A DNA stretch of 64,000 nucleotides from Syntrophomonas sp. (GCA_016841425.1 JAENZE010000010.1:62001-126000); one strand, 5' to 3'. Positions 27,444-37,105 are shown, counted from the stretch's first letter. Translations and numbers: made by a program. The notes: a model not told the origin generated them from the sequence alone.

Positions 27444-28736
27444 ATGCTAAATAGAATCAAACAATTAGTTCAAAAGAGATTACCATCTGGCAGCTTTGCC
27501 CGAAATGTTGTTACCCTGATGACTGGTACCACCTTTGCCCAGGCAATTCCCATAGCGATATCTCCGATACTCACCAGAATGTATTCACCGGAAGATTTCG
27601 GGGTACTGGCCTTATTTGTTTCAATAACGTCTATTTTTGGCAGTATAGCAAATGCGCGCTACGAATTGGCAATAGTTTTACCGGTAAAAGATGAAGACGC
27701 AATAAATATAACCGTTCTCTGTATAGTTGTAGCTATGTGTATTAGTATCGTATTGTTGATACCGATCTTATTTTTCAAAGACTGCCTGGTATTGAAGCTA
27801 GGTAATAAAGATATTGCTCCTTGGCTATATCTCGTGCCCTTGTCGGTATTTTTGGTTGGAATGTTTAAAGCCCTGAATTATTTCCATGTACGCACAAAAG
27901 GTTTCAAGGACATTGCCAGGGCTACTATTAATAAGTCAACAGCGGCTGCTGCAGCTCAGTTAGGATTGGGGGTTATCAAATCAGGTGCAACCGGGCTGAT
28001 AACCGGGCAAATGTTATCATTTATTACAGGAAACACGGTTTTATTTCGAAATATTTTGGCCCGCAAAGAGCTCCTGAAGGCGATAAATAAACAGGACATA
28101 AAGAGACTGGCCTTGAGATATATAGATTTCCCCAAATTTTCAATGTGGTCTATATTGGCCAATACCCTGTCTTATAATCTGGTAAATATATTTATATCCA
28201 ATCTATTTGGGGCTGCTACCCTGGGGTTTTATTCCCTGGGTAACCGGGTATTAGGCTCACCTGCCTCACTGGTAGGAAACTCTATAGGACAGGTATATTT
28301 TCAAAGAGCAACCGAAGAAAAGCAAAAAACGGGTTCAGCAACTAAAGTCTTTTTAAACACAACAAAGTCACTGGTTATGATCGGACTGCCTCCATTTTTA
28401 GTGTTGTTCTTTATCCTGGAAGATTTATTCGCATTTGTTTTTGGAGATGAATGGAGGATCGCGGGAACCTATGCTAAAATAATGCTGCCTTTGTATTTTG
28501 TAAATTTCGTCACCTCACCGGTAACAACAACTAATAGTGTGTTTGAAAAACAAAAAATTTCATTGATATGGCAGCTGTCACTGTTATTTGTTTCTATAAC
28601 GATAATAGCGACAGCAAAAGTATTCGGCTTTAACACTATAATGTTTATGCGAACTTTCTCGATTGCTTCTATGAGCCTTTATATTATTCTGTGGTTTATC
28701 TTGTTGCGGGTTAGCAGAGGAGAATCAAAAGCGTGA
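27444..28736 (+). CDS. Wzx-type oligosaccharide flippase
   Basis: Multispanning membrane protein of 430 residues predicted to flip undecaprenyl-linked repeat units to the outer face. The N-terminus (ARNVVTLMTGTTFAQAIPIA, then RMYSPEDFGVLALF) is typical of the polysaccharide biosynthesis COG2244 group. About 12 hydrophobic segments are visible, and FSMWSILANTLSYNLVNIFI and YFQRATEEKQ are further family-like regions. ATG 27444 has no clear Shine-Dalgarno; the upstream 150 nt hold no gene. Together with the Wzy-like genes at 18050 and 32076 and Wzz at 16606 it completes a Wzy-dependent export system. Confidence 0.88.
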   Translation: MLNRIKQLVQKRLPSGSFARNVVTLMTGTTFAQAIPIAISPILTRMYSPEDFGVLALFVSITSIFGSIANARYELAIVLPVKDEDAINITVLCIVVAMCISIVLLIPILFFKDCLVLKLGNKDIAPWLYLVPLSVFLVGMFKALNYFHVRTKGFKDIARATINKSTAAAAAQLGLGVIKSGATGLITGQMLSFITGNTVLFRNILARKELLKAINKQDIKRLALRYIDFPKFSMWSILANTLSYNLVNIFISNLFGAATLGFYSLGNRVLGSPASLVGNSIGQVYFQRATEEKQKTGSATKVFLNTTKSLVMIGLPPFLVLFFILEDLFAFVFGDEWRIAGTYAKIMLPLYFVNFVTSPVTTTNSVFEKQKISLIWQLSLLFVSITIIATAKVFGFNTIMFMRTFSIASMSLYIILWFILLRVSRGESKA

Positions 28737-28854
28737 AAGCAGCATGTTCCGAGTTGTATTTCTGGGAGGCTACTTCTTACTTAATCAGTAAGAATGTTTG
28801 AATTAATATACCCTGCATAAGTAATTAAAAGGGCAAATCAAAGAGGTAAGTGAA

Positions 28855-30030
28855 ATGAATAAGAATTGCGCTGTTGTCCTGGGGGGATATGTTAATGGAT
28901 ACTCAATTATACAGGAACTTCATGAATGTGGAATTCAGGATATTGTGCTGCTTGTACATAAGAGGAATTTATCCACACGAAGTAATCGTATAAAAACTTT
29001 TTATATTATTGACAGAGATTCAAAAAGTCTTGAAAGCCAATTACACACGCTGCATAAACAATACAATTACTTGGTTTTGTTTCCAACCAATGACCTGCAT
29101 GTTGAATCAATGTGCGAAATATATGATAAAGTATCCGATTTTTGTTTCTTGCCTGTGCATAAAGAAAATTCTTTAAAATATCAAAGCAAGCTTCAACAAT
29201 ATAGGGAATGCGAAAGACTAAAGCTACCCTATCCCAAAACTATTTTTATTCAGAAACCTGATGATTTGAATAAATTAGACTCATTTTTGTGGCCTATTAT
29301 TATTAAACCGACTACTAGAAAAGACATAACCACCAGCGTATTCAGGTCACTTATTATAAATGGCCAGAAAGATTATAATAGAAATCTTCAAAAGCTGGCG
29401 GGGTATATCGAGCAAGGAATTGAATTTCTGGCATCGGAGATAATCCCGGGTGACGGCTCGAACATCTATGCCTATGTAGGCTATAGAAATAAGCAGGGAG
29501 AAATCCTTAATGAATGGACTGGCAAAAAGCTATCCCAATATCCAAACGACTTTGGGGTATTTTCCAGTGCTTCCAACCAGGCGCCGATTGAAGTTATGGA
29601 ACAGGGCAGAACCCTGCTAAATGAACTAAATCTTTATGGCATAATAGAGCCGGAATTCAAATATGATAATCGAGACAATAAGTACAAATTGATGGAAATC
29701 AATCTTAGATCCATGATGTGGCACCGGACGGGCAACAGGTCGGGGGTCCATATACAATATACTCAATGGCTGGATGCATTGGGTAAAGCGGTGTCTGCGG
29801 AGCGGCAGGAAAAAGATAGGCTAGTACATTTTGTTTATTATAAACATGAATTAATAAACCTGTTGACAAGAGCAGGATACTGGAAAACTTTCAAACACAA
29901 TTTTGCTGCTGCTGATCAGACAACCTATGCGGTATATGACAGAGAAGACATAAAGCCATTTTTGTATGACTTATCATCAATAGCAAGGGGATTGGGTATT
30001 CAATGCTTAAAAAAATTGGGTTTTCGATAG
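28855..30030 (+). CDS. ATP-grasp carboxylate-amine ligase-like protein
   Basis: Predicted ATP-dependent ligase of 391 residues that may join an amino acid or other amine to a carboxylate, possibly the uronic acid of the glycan. The N-terminal pre-ATP-grasp domain is Rossmann-like (AVVLGGYVNGYSIIQEL, LVLFPTNDLHVESM). The ATP-grasp region has PIIIKPTTRK, the loop with EIIPGDGSNIY, and the metal-binding end YGIIEPEFKYDNRDNKYKLMEINLR (quoted in two parts: YGIIEPEFKY and KLMEINLR). It resembles the COG3919-type predicted carboligases. ATG 28855 has AAGAGGTAAG before it. Its stop overlaps the next gene by 28 nt, suggesting joint expression. The substrate is unknown. Confidence 0.78.
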   Translation: MNKNCAVVLGGYVNGYSIIQELHECGIQDIVLLVHKRNLSTRSNRIKTFYIIDRDSKSLESQLHTLHKQYNYLVLFPTNDLHVESMCEIYDKVSDFCFLPVHKENSLKYQSKLQQYRECERLKLPYPKTIFIQKPDDLNKLDSFLWPIIIKPTTRKDITTSVFRSLIINGQKDYNRNLQKLAGYIEQGIEFLASEIIPGDGSNIYAYVGYRNKQGEILNEWTGKKLSQYPNDFGVFSSASNQAPIEVMEQGRTLLNELNLYGIIEPEFKYDNRDNKYKLMEINLRSMMWHRTGNRSGVHIQYTQWLDALGKAVSAERQEKDRLVHFVYYKHELINLLTRAGYWKTFKHNFAAADQTTYAVYDREDIKPFLYDLSSIARGLGIQCLKKLGFR

Positions 30031-30494
30031 TCCTGGCTTATAGGAAAGCTATATTAAAACGTAAGGGTGTCTCTATCAAGCATCATGCCGTGTTTTCCAG
30101 GGTGCAATTTGAAGGAAAGGCTACCATAGAACCTTATTGCAGGTTATTTGGAGACCCGGTTATTAAAATTGGAAGCAATTTTTACTTAAATGTGGGATGT
30201 CATCTCCTGGGGGAAATATACATTGGTAAGGATGTCATAATCGGTCCAAAAACGGTTTTTTGGGGACGAGACCATGGATTAGCACGAAATGAACTAATAA
30301 GAAAACAACCCCATAACAAAGAACCGATTACTATTGGTAATGATGTTTGGATTGGTGCCAATGTAACAATACTCAAAGGCGTTAATATAGGAACTGGAGC
30401 AGTAATTGGCGCAGGCAGCGTTGTTACCAGAGATATTCCAGAGTATTCGGTGGCGGCAGGAAATCCGGCCAAAGTAATAAAAAAAAGGGAGTAG
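30003..30494 (+). CDS. Hexapeptide-repeat acyltransferase (LbetaH family)
   Basis: Predicted O-acetyltransferase of 163 residues, decorating a sugar of the repeat unit. The C-terminal two thirds form a left-handed beta-helix: IGKDVIIGPKTVFWGRDHGL with the catalytic His, ITIGNDVWIGANVTILKGVNIG and the closing VAAGNPAKVIKK. This is the common maltose-acetyltransferase/colanic acid type. The gene overlaps the ATP-grasp gene by 28 nt in a different frame. ATG 30003 lacks a strong ribosome-binding site, so translation is probably coupled. It lacks the N-terminal Rossmann-like domain of PglD, so it is not an obvious bacillosamine N-acetyltransferase. Confidence 0.85.
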   Translation: MLKKIGFSIVLAYRKAILKRKGVSIKHHAVFSRVQFEGKATIEPYCRLFGDPVIKIGSNFYLNVGCHLLGEIYIGKDVIIGPKTVFWGRDHGLARNELIRKQPHNKEPITIGNDVWIGANVTILKGVNIGTGAVIGAGSVVTRDIPEYSVAAGNPAKVIKKRE

Positions 30495-30536
30495 GAGTAA
30501 TGGAATAAAAGTCCATTTACATAATATAGTTAGCAG

Positions 30537-31961
30537 GTGTTTATATTGTTACTGGTACATATTCCCGATACATACATACCCGAACGGACTTATATTATTA
30601 GCACGATAATGCAGTACCTTCTGGATCTGGATATTAAAATACAGGTGGAGAAACGAAGCAATGTACTGCTGGAAATCAGTAGCATTGATGCTAAGAAGTT
30701 GTTTGTTGCGGATATACTCTTTCAAACCCCGCATGAAAGGTGGCTTACAAACCGGTCACTGCCTGAACAACCATTAAGCGTCTGGGATACCACGGATATT
30801 TTGCCTGAGGATTTGTTAACTGGGCCAGAATTACCGGTTATTTATGGGACCGAGATTATCAATACTCATTTAGCTCTCAATTATATGGAAGAAAAAAGCG
30901 ATGAGGTCAATCTTGGAATCGACGTATTTGGCTCAGCCTTCTATATGCTTACCCGTTATGAAGAAGTTGTTAAACCGGACCGTGATAGGCACGACCGTTT
31001 TCCAGCTGCGGCATCCCTGGCCTGGCAGGAAGGTTTCTTGGACCGGCCTATCATAAACGAGTATATAGAAATTCTCTGGTACTGTATGAAACGTCTCTGG
31101 CCGGGGCTGGAGAAAAAACCACGATATTTTAGGATGTTGGTTAGCCACGATGTTGACGTACCCTTTGCGCAGGCATTTTCAGGCATACCTCGGCTAATCC
31201 GCAACTGCAGCGGTGATATTATTAGGAGGAAATCGCTGTTTATAGCAATAGATAGAATTAAAAACTGGCAGGATGCAAGGATAGCCGGATTGATTAAACA
31301 GGATTTCAATTATACCTTTGATAACATAATGGACATAAGCGAACAACACAATATGATTAGCTCATTCTACTTGAAAACGGATTATACCAACACCAAATTT
31401 GACAATAAATATTCTATAAACCATCCATATATCAGGCAGTTAATGCGGGACATATATGATCGTGGACACGAGATCGGGTTACATCCCAGTTATGAAACAT
31501 ATAAGAATCCGAAACAGACCAAAGCTGAATTTGAAAGGCTGCTTCAGGCTTGCGAAGAAGAAAACATAAAACAAGAGGTATGGGGAGGGCGGCAGCACTA
31601 TCTGCGCTGGCAGGTTCCTGTTACCTGGCATAATTGGGCTGAGGCGGGATTAAATTACGATAGCAGCTTATCCTATGCAGACTATGCTGGTTTTCGCTGC
31701 GGCTTCTGCTATGAATTTCCGGTTTTCGATCTGAAGCAACAAAAGCACCTAAACCTGACAGAAAGGCCACTGGTTATTATGGAAGGCAGTGTAATGGGAA
31801 AGCTGTATATGAACCTGAGTGGGTCAGATGCACTGGCATATATGTTAAGGCTGAAGAACCGATGTCGGCATTTCCAGGGAGACTTTACTTTACTATGGCA
31901 TAATAGTTCTTTTGATACACCAGAGATGTGGGAGACATATAAACGAGTAATTGTGAATTAA
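30537..31961 (+). CDS. Polysaccharide deacetylase-family protein with N-terminal DUF7033-like region
   Basis: Predicted NodB-fold hydrolase of 474 residues, likely removing acetyl groups from a polysaccharide or its precursor. The first 190 residues resemble the DUF7033-type N-terminal region (ERTYIISTIMQYLL and GSAFYMLTRYEE). The NodB part starts at about residue 200 with SHDVDVPFA, which supplies the catalytic and metal Asp, and EIGLHPSYETY, with the metal His. HYLRWQVPVTWHNWAEAG and LLWHNSSF are further conserved pieces. GTG 30537 gives the longest frame; TTG 30546 behind an AGGTG is an alternative. It follows the acyltransferase by 42 nt. Acting in the cytoplasm is suggested by the absence of a signal peptide. 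Confidence 0.8.
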   Translation: MFILLLVHIPDTYIPERTYIISTIMQYLLDLDIKIQVEKRSNVLLEISSIDAKKLFVADILFQTPHERWLTNRSLPEQPLSVWDTTDILPEDLLTGPELPVIYGTEIINTHLALNYMEEKSDEVNLGIDVFGSAFYMLTRYEEVVKPDRDRHDRFPAAASLAWQEGFLDRPIINEYIEILWYCMKRLWPGLEKKPRYFRMLVSHDVDVPFAQAFSGIPRLIRNCSGDIIRRKSLFIAIDRIKNWQDARIAGLIKQDFNYTFDNIMDISEQHNMISSFYLKTDYTNTKFDNKYSINHPYIRQLMRDIYDRGHEIGLHPSYETYKNPKQTKAEFERLLQACEEENIKQEVWGGRQHYLRWQVPVTWHNWAEAGLNYDSSLSYADYAGFRCGFCYEFPVFDLKQQKHLNLTERPLVIMEGSVMGKLYMNLSGSDALAYMLRLKNRCRHFQGDFTLLWHNSSFDTPEMWETYKRVIVN

Positions 31962-32075
31962 TCCTTTGGATTGAAATAGATCTGAATGATGGACAATTAA
32001 TAAATTAATTGGTAATTAAGTTTTTTATTCCTGAGAGAAAAAACGAATGACCTATAGGGCCTGTTTATTAATTAA

Positions 32076-33383
32076 ATGAAAATAGGATACTTGGACAAGG
32101 AGGTCACACAACTGATTGATAATGCTGGAGAAAACTTGCTGCTAAACAAAAAGAATAATTATATGCATGGTTCATTAAGAATACTACAAGATCTTTTCTC
32201 TTTTGAAATATTGTTCGTTTTGTTTATTTTTGCAGGACTATATAAAGCAGATCCCAGACTAACCTGGGTTCCGATTGATTTAACGGCGTTATTCTTTGGA
32301 CTTAGTGTTATAGCAGGTTTTTTTATACTGGCAAGAAAAGGTTTTATATTAAAGCGAAAATCGATGGAGTTAGTGTTGCTGTATATGGTGTTCGCTGGTT
32401 ACGCTTTGCTGACTTATCTGTGGACCCCGGGGAAGGTGTATTCTACTCATAAGGTGTTATATTTATGGACTTTAACGTTTTGGGCTTTGGCGGCATCAGC
32501 ATTGATTATTTCTACAGACTTTAAACGTTTTAAGAGGTTAGGGCAGGTATTTATCATATTTTCAGTAATTGTATCTATTGAAGCCATTATTCAATATCAT
32601 CAAGTAGGGCAAGCTGGTTTTATTAAGGTGTTTGGATCCAATTATTTGGGTTTTGGACGTGTTGTGGGTCTGTCATTTATACTGGCATTTTGCTACTTTA
32701 TTTTTTGGTCGCAGAATTTTGTTGAAAAAAGCATTTCAATTGGATTGGCTGGTTTATTTTTTTGGATTCTGTTGATAGGAGGTGGTCGAGGACCCCTAAT
32801 TGCTGCCATTATAGCTGCCATGATTCCCGTTTGTTTTGCTCTTCGCATTGATTTTGTAAATAAAACGCTGAGCATTCGAAAGTATGTGTATCCAATTATT
32901 ATTATTTCAATAATAGTTGTCATCGGTTTCATTGGATTATACGATAGCGGACAGATTACTTTAACCATGAAAAGGTTGCTGGTTCTAACCAGTGATGGTA
33001 TGGGTAATTCTGCAGCTGCACGTATACATTTTTATCACAATTCTATTGAATATTGGAAACAATCACCGTTAATTGGTAATGGTATCGGTTCATGGCCAAT
33101 TCTTAACAAAGGTATTGATGCGAGGGGTTATCCTCACAACTTAATACTGGAAATACTAGTTGAATTAGGGATAGTTGGTCTAATGATTTTTATGGGGTTT
33201 TTTTCTTATGCCATGCTGTTTATCATCCCCAAGAAAAAGAATCCAATGCAAATGCTGCTCCTGATGTTAATCGTATATGTGTTTGTAAGAAGTATGTTTA
33301 GTGGTGATGTGTCGGAGAACAGACTATTATTTTGTTGTATTGGGTTGATGCCAGCAGGCTTAATAATGGGGGACAAGTTATAG
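32076..33383 (+). CDS. O-antigen polymerase-like membrane protein (third Wzy-like gene)
   Basis: A 435-residue multispanning protein with Wzy_C features: GGGRGPLIAAIIAAMIP, NSAAARIHFYHNSIEYWK, SPLIGNGIGSWP and YPHNLILEILVELGIVG, which contains the conserved His. The first 40 residues are hydrophilic. No Shine-Dalgarno stands before ATG 32076, but a perfect AAGGAGGT lies inside the frame at about 32097-32104, with ATG 32163 the next in-frame Met further on. The true start is therefore uncertain, possibly a rare start codon behind that site. It follows the deacetylase by 114 nt. This and the 968-residue protein are both polymerase candidates for the same cluster, which is unusual unless two polymers are made or one acts as a ligase. 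Confidence 0.85.
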   Translation: MKIGYLDKEVTQLIDNAGENLLLNKKNNYMHGSLRILQDLFSFEILFVLFIFAGLYKADPRLTWVPIDLTALFFGLSVIAGFFILARKGFILKRKSMELVLLYMVFAGYALLTYLWTPGKVYSTHKVLYLWTLTFWALAASALIISTDFKRFKRLGQVFIIFSVIVSIEAIIQYHQVGQAGFIKVFGSNYLGFGRVVGLSFILAFCYFIFWSQNFVEKSISIGLAGLFFWILLIGGGRGPLIAAIIAAMIPVCFALRIDFVNKTLSIRKYVYPIIIISIIVVIGFIGLYDSGQITLTMKRLLVLTSDGMGNSAAARIHFYHNSIEYWKQSPLIGNGIGSWPILNKGIDARGYPHNLILEILVELGIVGLMIFMGFFSYAMLFIIPKKKNPMQMLLLMLIVYVFVRSMFSGDVSENRLLFCCIGLMPAGLIMGDKL

Positions 33384-33455
33384 TTCGAAATAACATAAAG
33401 CATATCAAAAACTACCGAGATATAAAACATACAGAAACAACGAAAGGATAATTCA

Positions 33456-34556
33456 ATGAAGCAGATTTGCCAAATGACATCAGTTCATCCGCTGCATTCA
33501 ACTCGTGTTTTTCACAAGGAATGCAAAACGTTGGTAAATGCAGGGTATGAGGTTGCCTTAATTGTGCAGCACAATAAAGACGAATTACAGGATGGAGTAA
33601 GAATAAAAGGAATAAGCAAACCTCGAAACAGAAGGGATCGCTTGATTCATACTACCAGAGAACTCTATAAAAGAGCTCTGGAGTGCGACTCTGCAGTATA
33701 TCATTTTCATGACCCGGAACTTATCCTGGTAGGTCTGAAATTAAAGGCAAAAGGGAAAACAGTAATCTATGATGTTCACGAGGATGTTCCCAGGCAGATT
33801 TTAGCCAAGCGTTGGTTGCCGTCTCCATTGCTGCGGATTCTTAGCTGGGTAACAGAGAGAGTGGAGAACTACGCCGCCAAGCGATTTGATTACATACTAA
33901 CCGCTACGCCGTCCATACGAGATCGTTTTATCAAGGTCAATAGGAAGACAATAGATATAAATAATTATCCTCTTTTATCCGAGTTACACGTACCGGATAC
34001 CAAATGGAAATTCAAAGAGAAGCTGGTATGTTATGTGGGAGGTATAGGTAAGACAAGAGGAATTGATGAACTGGTAGACGCTATAGGGATGACTGAATAT
34101 TCAATGCTGCTGGCTGGTAACTTTGCATCATCTGCAGAGCGTAATCATGTAATAAACAAGCCGGGTTGGACTAAGGTTGTTGAACTAGGCTTCTTAAATA
34201 GAGCTGAAGTAAAAGAAGTGCTTTCGCGTTCTATGGCAGGACTGGTAGTTTTGCATCCTGTTCCCAATCACATCGAATCACTGCCAATAAAGATATTTGA
34301 ATACATGTCTGCCGGTATACCAGTAATTGCTTCCAATTTCCCCCTATGGGAAGAGATTGTTGAAGGCAGTGAATGTGGTATATGTGTTGACCCTCTGAAT
34401 GTTAATGCTATAGCGGATGCCATTGATTGGATTGTTACAAATCCCTGCCAGGCAGAAGAGATGGGAAAAAACGGGCGTAGATTAGTAGAAGAAATATATA
34501 ATTGGGAGCAGGAAGAAATAAAACTATTAAACGTGTATAAGTCATTATTCGCATAA
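33456..34556 (+). CDS. Glycosyltransferase, GT4 family
   Basis: Predicted GT-B glycosyltransferase of 366 residues for assembly of the repeat unit. N-terminal half: SVHPLHSTRVFHKECKTLV and YHFHDPELILVGL, a pairing common in capsule GT4 enzymes, then VIYDVHEDVP. C-terminal half: CYVGGIGKTRGIDELVDAI, LGFLNRAEVKEVL and the donor site LPIKIFEYMSAGIPVIAS. The E-x7-E motif is shortened, with Lys-Phe-Glu-Tyr in the first position, as is usual for this subgroup. AAAGGATAATT precedes ATG 33456. It is followed 40 nt later by another GT4 gene. The donor sugar is unknown. Confidence 0.87.
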   Translation: MKQICQMTSVHPLHSTRVFHKECKTLVNAGYEVALIVQHNKDELQDGVRIKGISKPRNRRDRLIHTTRELYKRALECDSAVYHFHDPELILVGLKLKAKGKTVIYDVHEDVPRQILAKRWLPSPLLRILSWVTERVENYAAKRFDYILTATPSIRDRFIKVNRKTIDINNYPLLSELHVPDTKWKFKEKLVCYVGGIGKTRGIDELVDAIGMTEYSMLLAGNFASSAERNHVINKPGWTKVVELGFLNRAEVKEVLSRSMAGLVVLHPVPNHIESLPIKIFEYMSAGIPVIASNFPLWEEIVEGSECGICVDPLNVNAIADAIDWIVTNPCQAEEMGKNGRRLVEEIYNWEQEEIKLLNVYKSLFA

Positions 34557-34596
34557 AACAACGAGTAATATATATCTGGATTTAAGGTGGTTTTAA

Positions 34597-35796
34597 TTGA
34601 AAATATGGATAATTAATCATTATTCCCGACATGAAAACAGACATTATTTTCTGGCTGAACATCTTATCAATAAGGGGCATGAAGTGACTGTAATAGCATC
34701 GAGTTTCGATCACAAGAAGCTCAAGGACACACATTTGCCAGAAGGTGTGGCTTATTCAGTTGAAGATGTCGATGGTGTTCCTTATATGTGGCTAAAAACG
34801 GTATCGTATTCAGGGAATGATTATCGCCGAATTATTAATATGCTCTCTTTTTGCCAGGGCCTCTTAAAGGGATATGTCAGTGTTCTAGGCAAACCTGATA
34901 TTATCATGGGCTCAAGTATGCATCTATTTGCAGGTTTGGGTGCACAGCGCCTGGCTAATTCATACCAGGTTCCATTTGTTTTTGAAGTACGTGATTTGTG
35001 GCCCCAGTCTCTCATTGATTTAGCAGGAATATCGAGGTTTCACCCGGTAGTATTCGGGCTTGAGCGCCTGGAAAGATATCTTTATAGGAAAGCTGACCAT
35101 ATTATTACCTTGTTACCGGATGCAAAAAAGCATATTGTAAGTAAAGGTACGACTGAAGAAAAAGTAACCTGGATCCCAAACGGATTTGATGTATCAAGCG
35201 CAGGCATACCGAAAAGACCAGTGGAAAGGGAAACATTCTCAATAATTTATGCCGGGTCACATGGTATTGCTAATTGTCTGGATAGTATAATCGAATCCGC
35301 CGTCATACTGCAAAACCAGAACCCGGGTTATTATCAATTTCGTTTTATCGGGGGAGGCCAGGAAAAACAGCGTCTAATAAATAGATGTCAACAGGAAGGA
35401 ATTAATAATGTATATTTCGAGGATTGGGTACCGAGAAAGAAAATATATGAAGTTTTAGCTGAAGCTGATTGTTTAATAGTTAATCTGAAGGACTCACCAT
35501 TATACCAGTGGGGTATTAGCTTAAATAAACTATTTGATTATATGGCCTCAGCCAGACCTGTGGTAATGGGTGCTAATGTGCAAAAGAATCCTATCAATGA
35601 AGCGAGGTCAGGTATTACGGTCCGCCCGGAAAATGCTGAGGAGATGGCTGGGGCAATTGCCTATCTCGCATCAATGTCAATTGAAGAGCGCTGGCAAATG
35701 GGCATGCGTGGCAGAAAGTATGTTGAAAAGAACCATGATTATGTTATTCTCGCTGAAAAGCTAAACAGTATAGTTGAAGAAATTTTGAATTCGTAG
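34597..35796 (+). CDS. Glycosyltransferase, GT4 family (WbuB-like)
   Basis: Predicted glycosyltransferase of 399 residues. The N-terminus (WIINHYSRHENRHYFLAEHL) and VFEVRDLWPQSLIDLAGI are typical of WbuB-like enzymes that transfer a HexNAc such as FucNAc or a relative. The C-terminal domain has YAGSHGIANCLDSIIE, FIGGGQEKQRL and SLNKLFDYMASARPVVMG. TTG 34597 is the start, supported by AAGGTGG about 7 nt upstream. The stop codon at 35794-35796 lies where a decayed second glycosyltransferase begins, in another frame, with no intergenic space, so a deletion probably fused the two neighbours here. Confidence 0.88.
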   Translation: MKIWIINHYSRHENRHYFLAEHLINKGHEVTVIASSFDHKKLKDTHLPEGVAYSVEDVDGVPYMWLKTVSYSGNDYRRIINMLSFCQGLLKGYVSVLGKPDIIMGSSMHLFAGLGAQRLANSYQVPFVFEVRDLWPQSLIDLAGISRFHPVVFGLERLERYLYRKADHIITLLPDAKKHIVSKGTTEEKVTWIPNGFDVSSAGIPKRPVERETFSIIYAGSHGIANCLDSIIESAVILQNQNPGYYQFRFIGGGQEKQRLINRCQQEGINNVYFEDWVPRKKIYEVLAEADCLIVNLKDSPLYQWGISLNKLFDYMASARPVVMGANVQKNPINEARSGITVRPENAEEMAGAIAYLASMSIEERWQMGMRGRKYVEKNHDYVILAEKLNSIVEEILNS

Positions 35797-36325
35797 ATGC
35801 TTTAAAACAAGTTTCAGATCATGAATGGCAGGCACTGTTCATCGGTGGAGACGAAGGAGCAGGCATGCTTATCAGGCAGAGGTTAGAGGAATATAGGCTT
35901 AGTGATAGAATACATATACTAGGTTACAGGAATGATATCGACCGACTTTTGTCAATAACAGATATCTAGGTTCTCCCTTCTTATCGGGAGGGATTACCTC
36001 GTTCGGTAATCGAGGCACAATCCATGAAAATACCCGCCGTGGTGACGGATATTGAGGTTGCCGGGAGATTATAAAGGATGGAACCAACGGTTTTGTAATT
36101 CCGGTCAGAAATTCAGATCAGCTTTCAAAGGCAATCAAGTCATTATTATGTAATAAAGATGAGAGAATTAGAATGGGAAATGAAGGCCGGGCTAGTGTGG
36201 AGCAGCGGCATGATGAAAATCTGGTGTTCAAAAGCATTGAGAAAGCTTATAACATGGTTTTAGATAATCATGTTTGCCTGGCTTGTGATATCTGGGGTGG
36301 CTTATGGCAATATATAAAATTGTAA
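35786..36325 (+). pseudogene. Decayed GT4 glycosyltransferase (C-terminal half only)
   Basis: The region encodes the C-terminal GT-B domain of a glycosyltransferase, but not as an intact gene. In the frame of GAT 35796 one reads DALKQVSDHEWQALFIGGDE, then IHILGYRNDIDRLLSITDI, an in-frame TAG at 35967-35969, and VLPSYREGLPRSVIEAQSMK. Just after TDIE the frame shifts: a one-base deletion near 36052 moves the reading into another frame, which continues GCREIIKDGTNGFVIPVRN to EKAYNMVL. The N-terminal domain is absent, being replaced directly by the end of the WbuB-like gene. So there are at least three lesions: 5' truncation, a nonsense codon and a frameshift. The closing end is ambiguous and runs into the next gene. 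Confidence 0.88.
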
Positions 36326-36990
36326 AACGCACAATGGATATTATTTTGGCGCTGATGGGATTAGCGATTTTATCACCCCTGCTTCTCATTATTGGCATAT
36401 CTATTATATATTGTATGGGATATCCAGTGCTGTTTGGACAGGAGCGTCCGGGGCTGAACAACAAAATATTTAAGATGCATAAATTTAGGACCATGACGGA
36501 TAAAAAAGATGATAAAGGAAATTTGCTTGCAAATGCTGACCGCCTTACTCCGCTAGGTAGTTTTCTAAGAACAACAAGTATGGATGAACTTCCTGAATTA
36601 TATAACGTACTTAAGGGCGATATGAGCCTGGTTGGGCCTCGGCCTTTGTTGGTACGGTATCTGGACAGATATACTCTGGACCAGGCTAGAAGGCATGAAG
36701 TGAAACCTGGAATCACTGGCTGGGCACAGGTTAATGGACGTAATTCCCTGAGCTGGGAAGAAAAATTTTCTCTGGATGTGTGGTATGTGGATAACTGTTC
36801 ATTGTGGCTGGATATACAAATTATTGGAATGACAATTATAAAAGTATTTAAACGGGAAGGGATAAGTGCAGATGGCTTTACTACTATGCCGGAGTTTATG
36901 GGAGGGATAATTGAGCAAAAACATGTCCAGGAATATGATTTAAAAAAAGGCACATTTACTCAAGCGGCTGCTTCCTGTGAAGATGAATAA
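36304..36990 (+). CDS. Initiating sugar-1-phosphate transferase (PglC/WcaJ family, small form)
   Basis: Monotopic phosphoglycosyltransferase that moves a sugar-1-phosphate from UDP-sugar to undecaprenyl phosphate, starting repeat-unit synthesis. At 228 residues it is the short PglC form without the multi-helix N-terminal domain of WcaJ. An N-terminal re-entrant hydrophobic segment lies at about 10-40, followed by MHKFRTM and the catalytic Asp-Glu in TTSMDELPELYNVLKGDMSL (20 residues), then VGPRPL and VKPGITGWAQVNGRN. GGGGTGG is only 3 nt before ATG 36304, so the start is not beyond doubt. A bacillosamine-type or HexNAc substrate would fit the dehydratase at 21077 and aminotransferase at 37106. 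Confidence 0.92.
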   Translation: MAIYKIVKRTMDIILALMGLAILSPLLLIIGISIIYCMGYPVLFGQERPGLNNKIFKMHKFRTMTDKKDDKGNLLANADRLTPLGSFLRTTSMDELPELYNVLKGDMSLVGPRPLLVRYLDRYTLDQARRHEVKPGITGWAQVNGRNSLSWEEKFSLDVWYVDNCSLWLDIQIIGMTIIKVFKREGISADGFTTMPEFMGGIIEQKHVQEYDLKKGTFTQAAASCEDE

Positions 36991-37105
36991 GGTATATATA
37001 AATTCCTCTCCATTTAAAGCTTTATCAGTGGGACGCCGGGCCAAGTCAGACTGAACATGGATTATTAGCATGATAGCAGGTTATATAAAGTAAAGAAGGC
37101 ATAAT

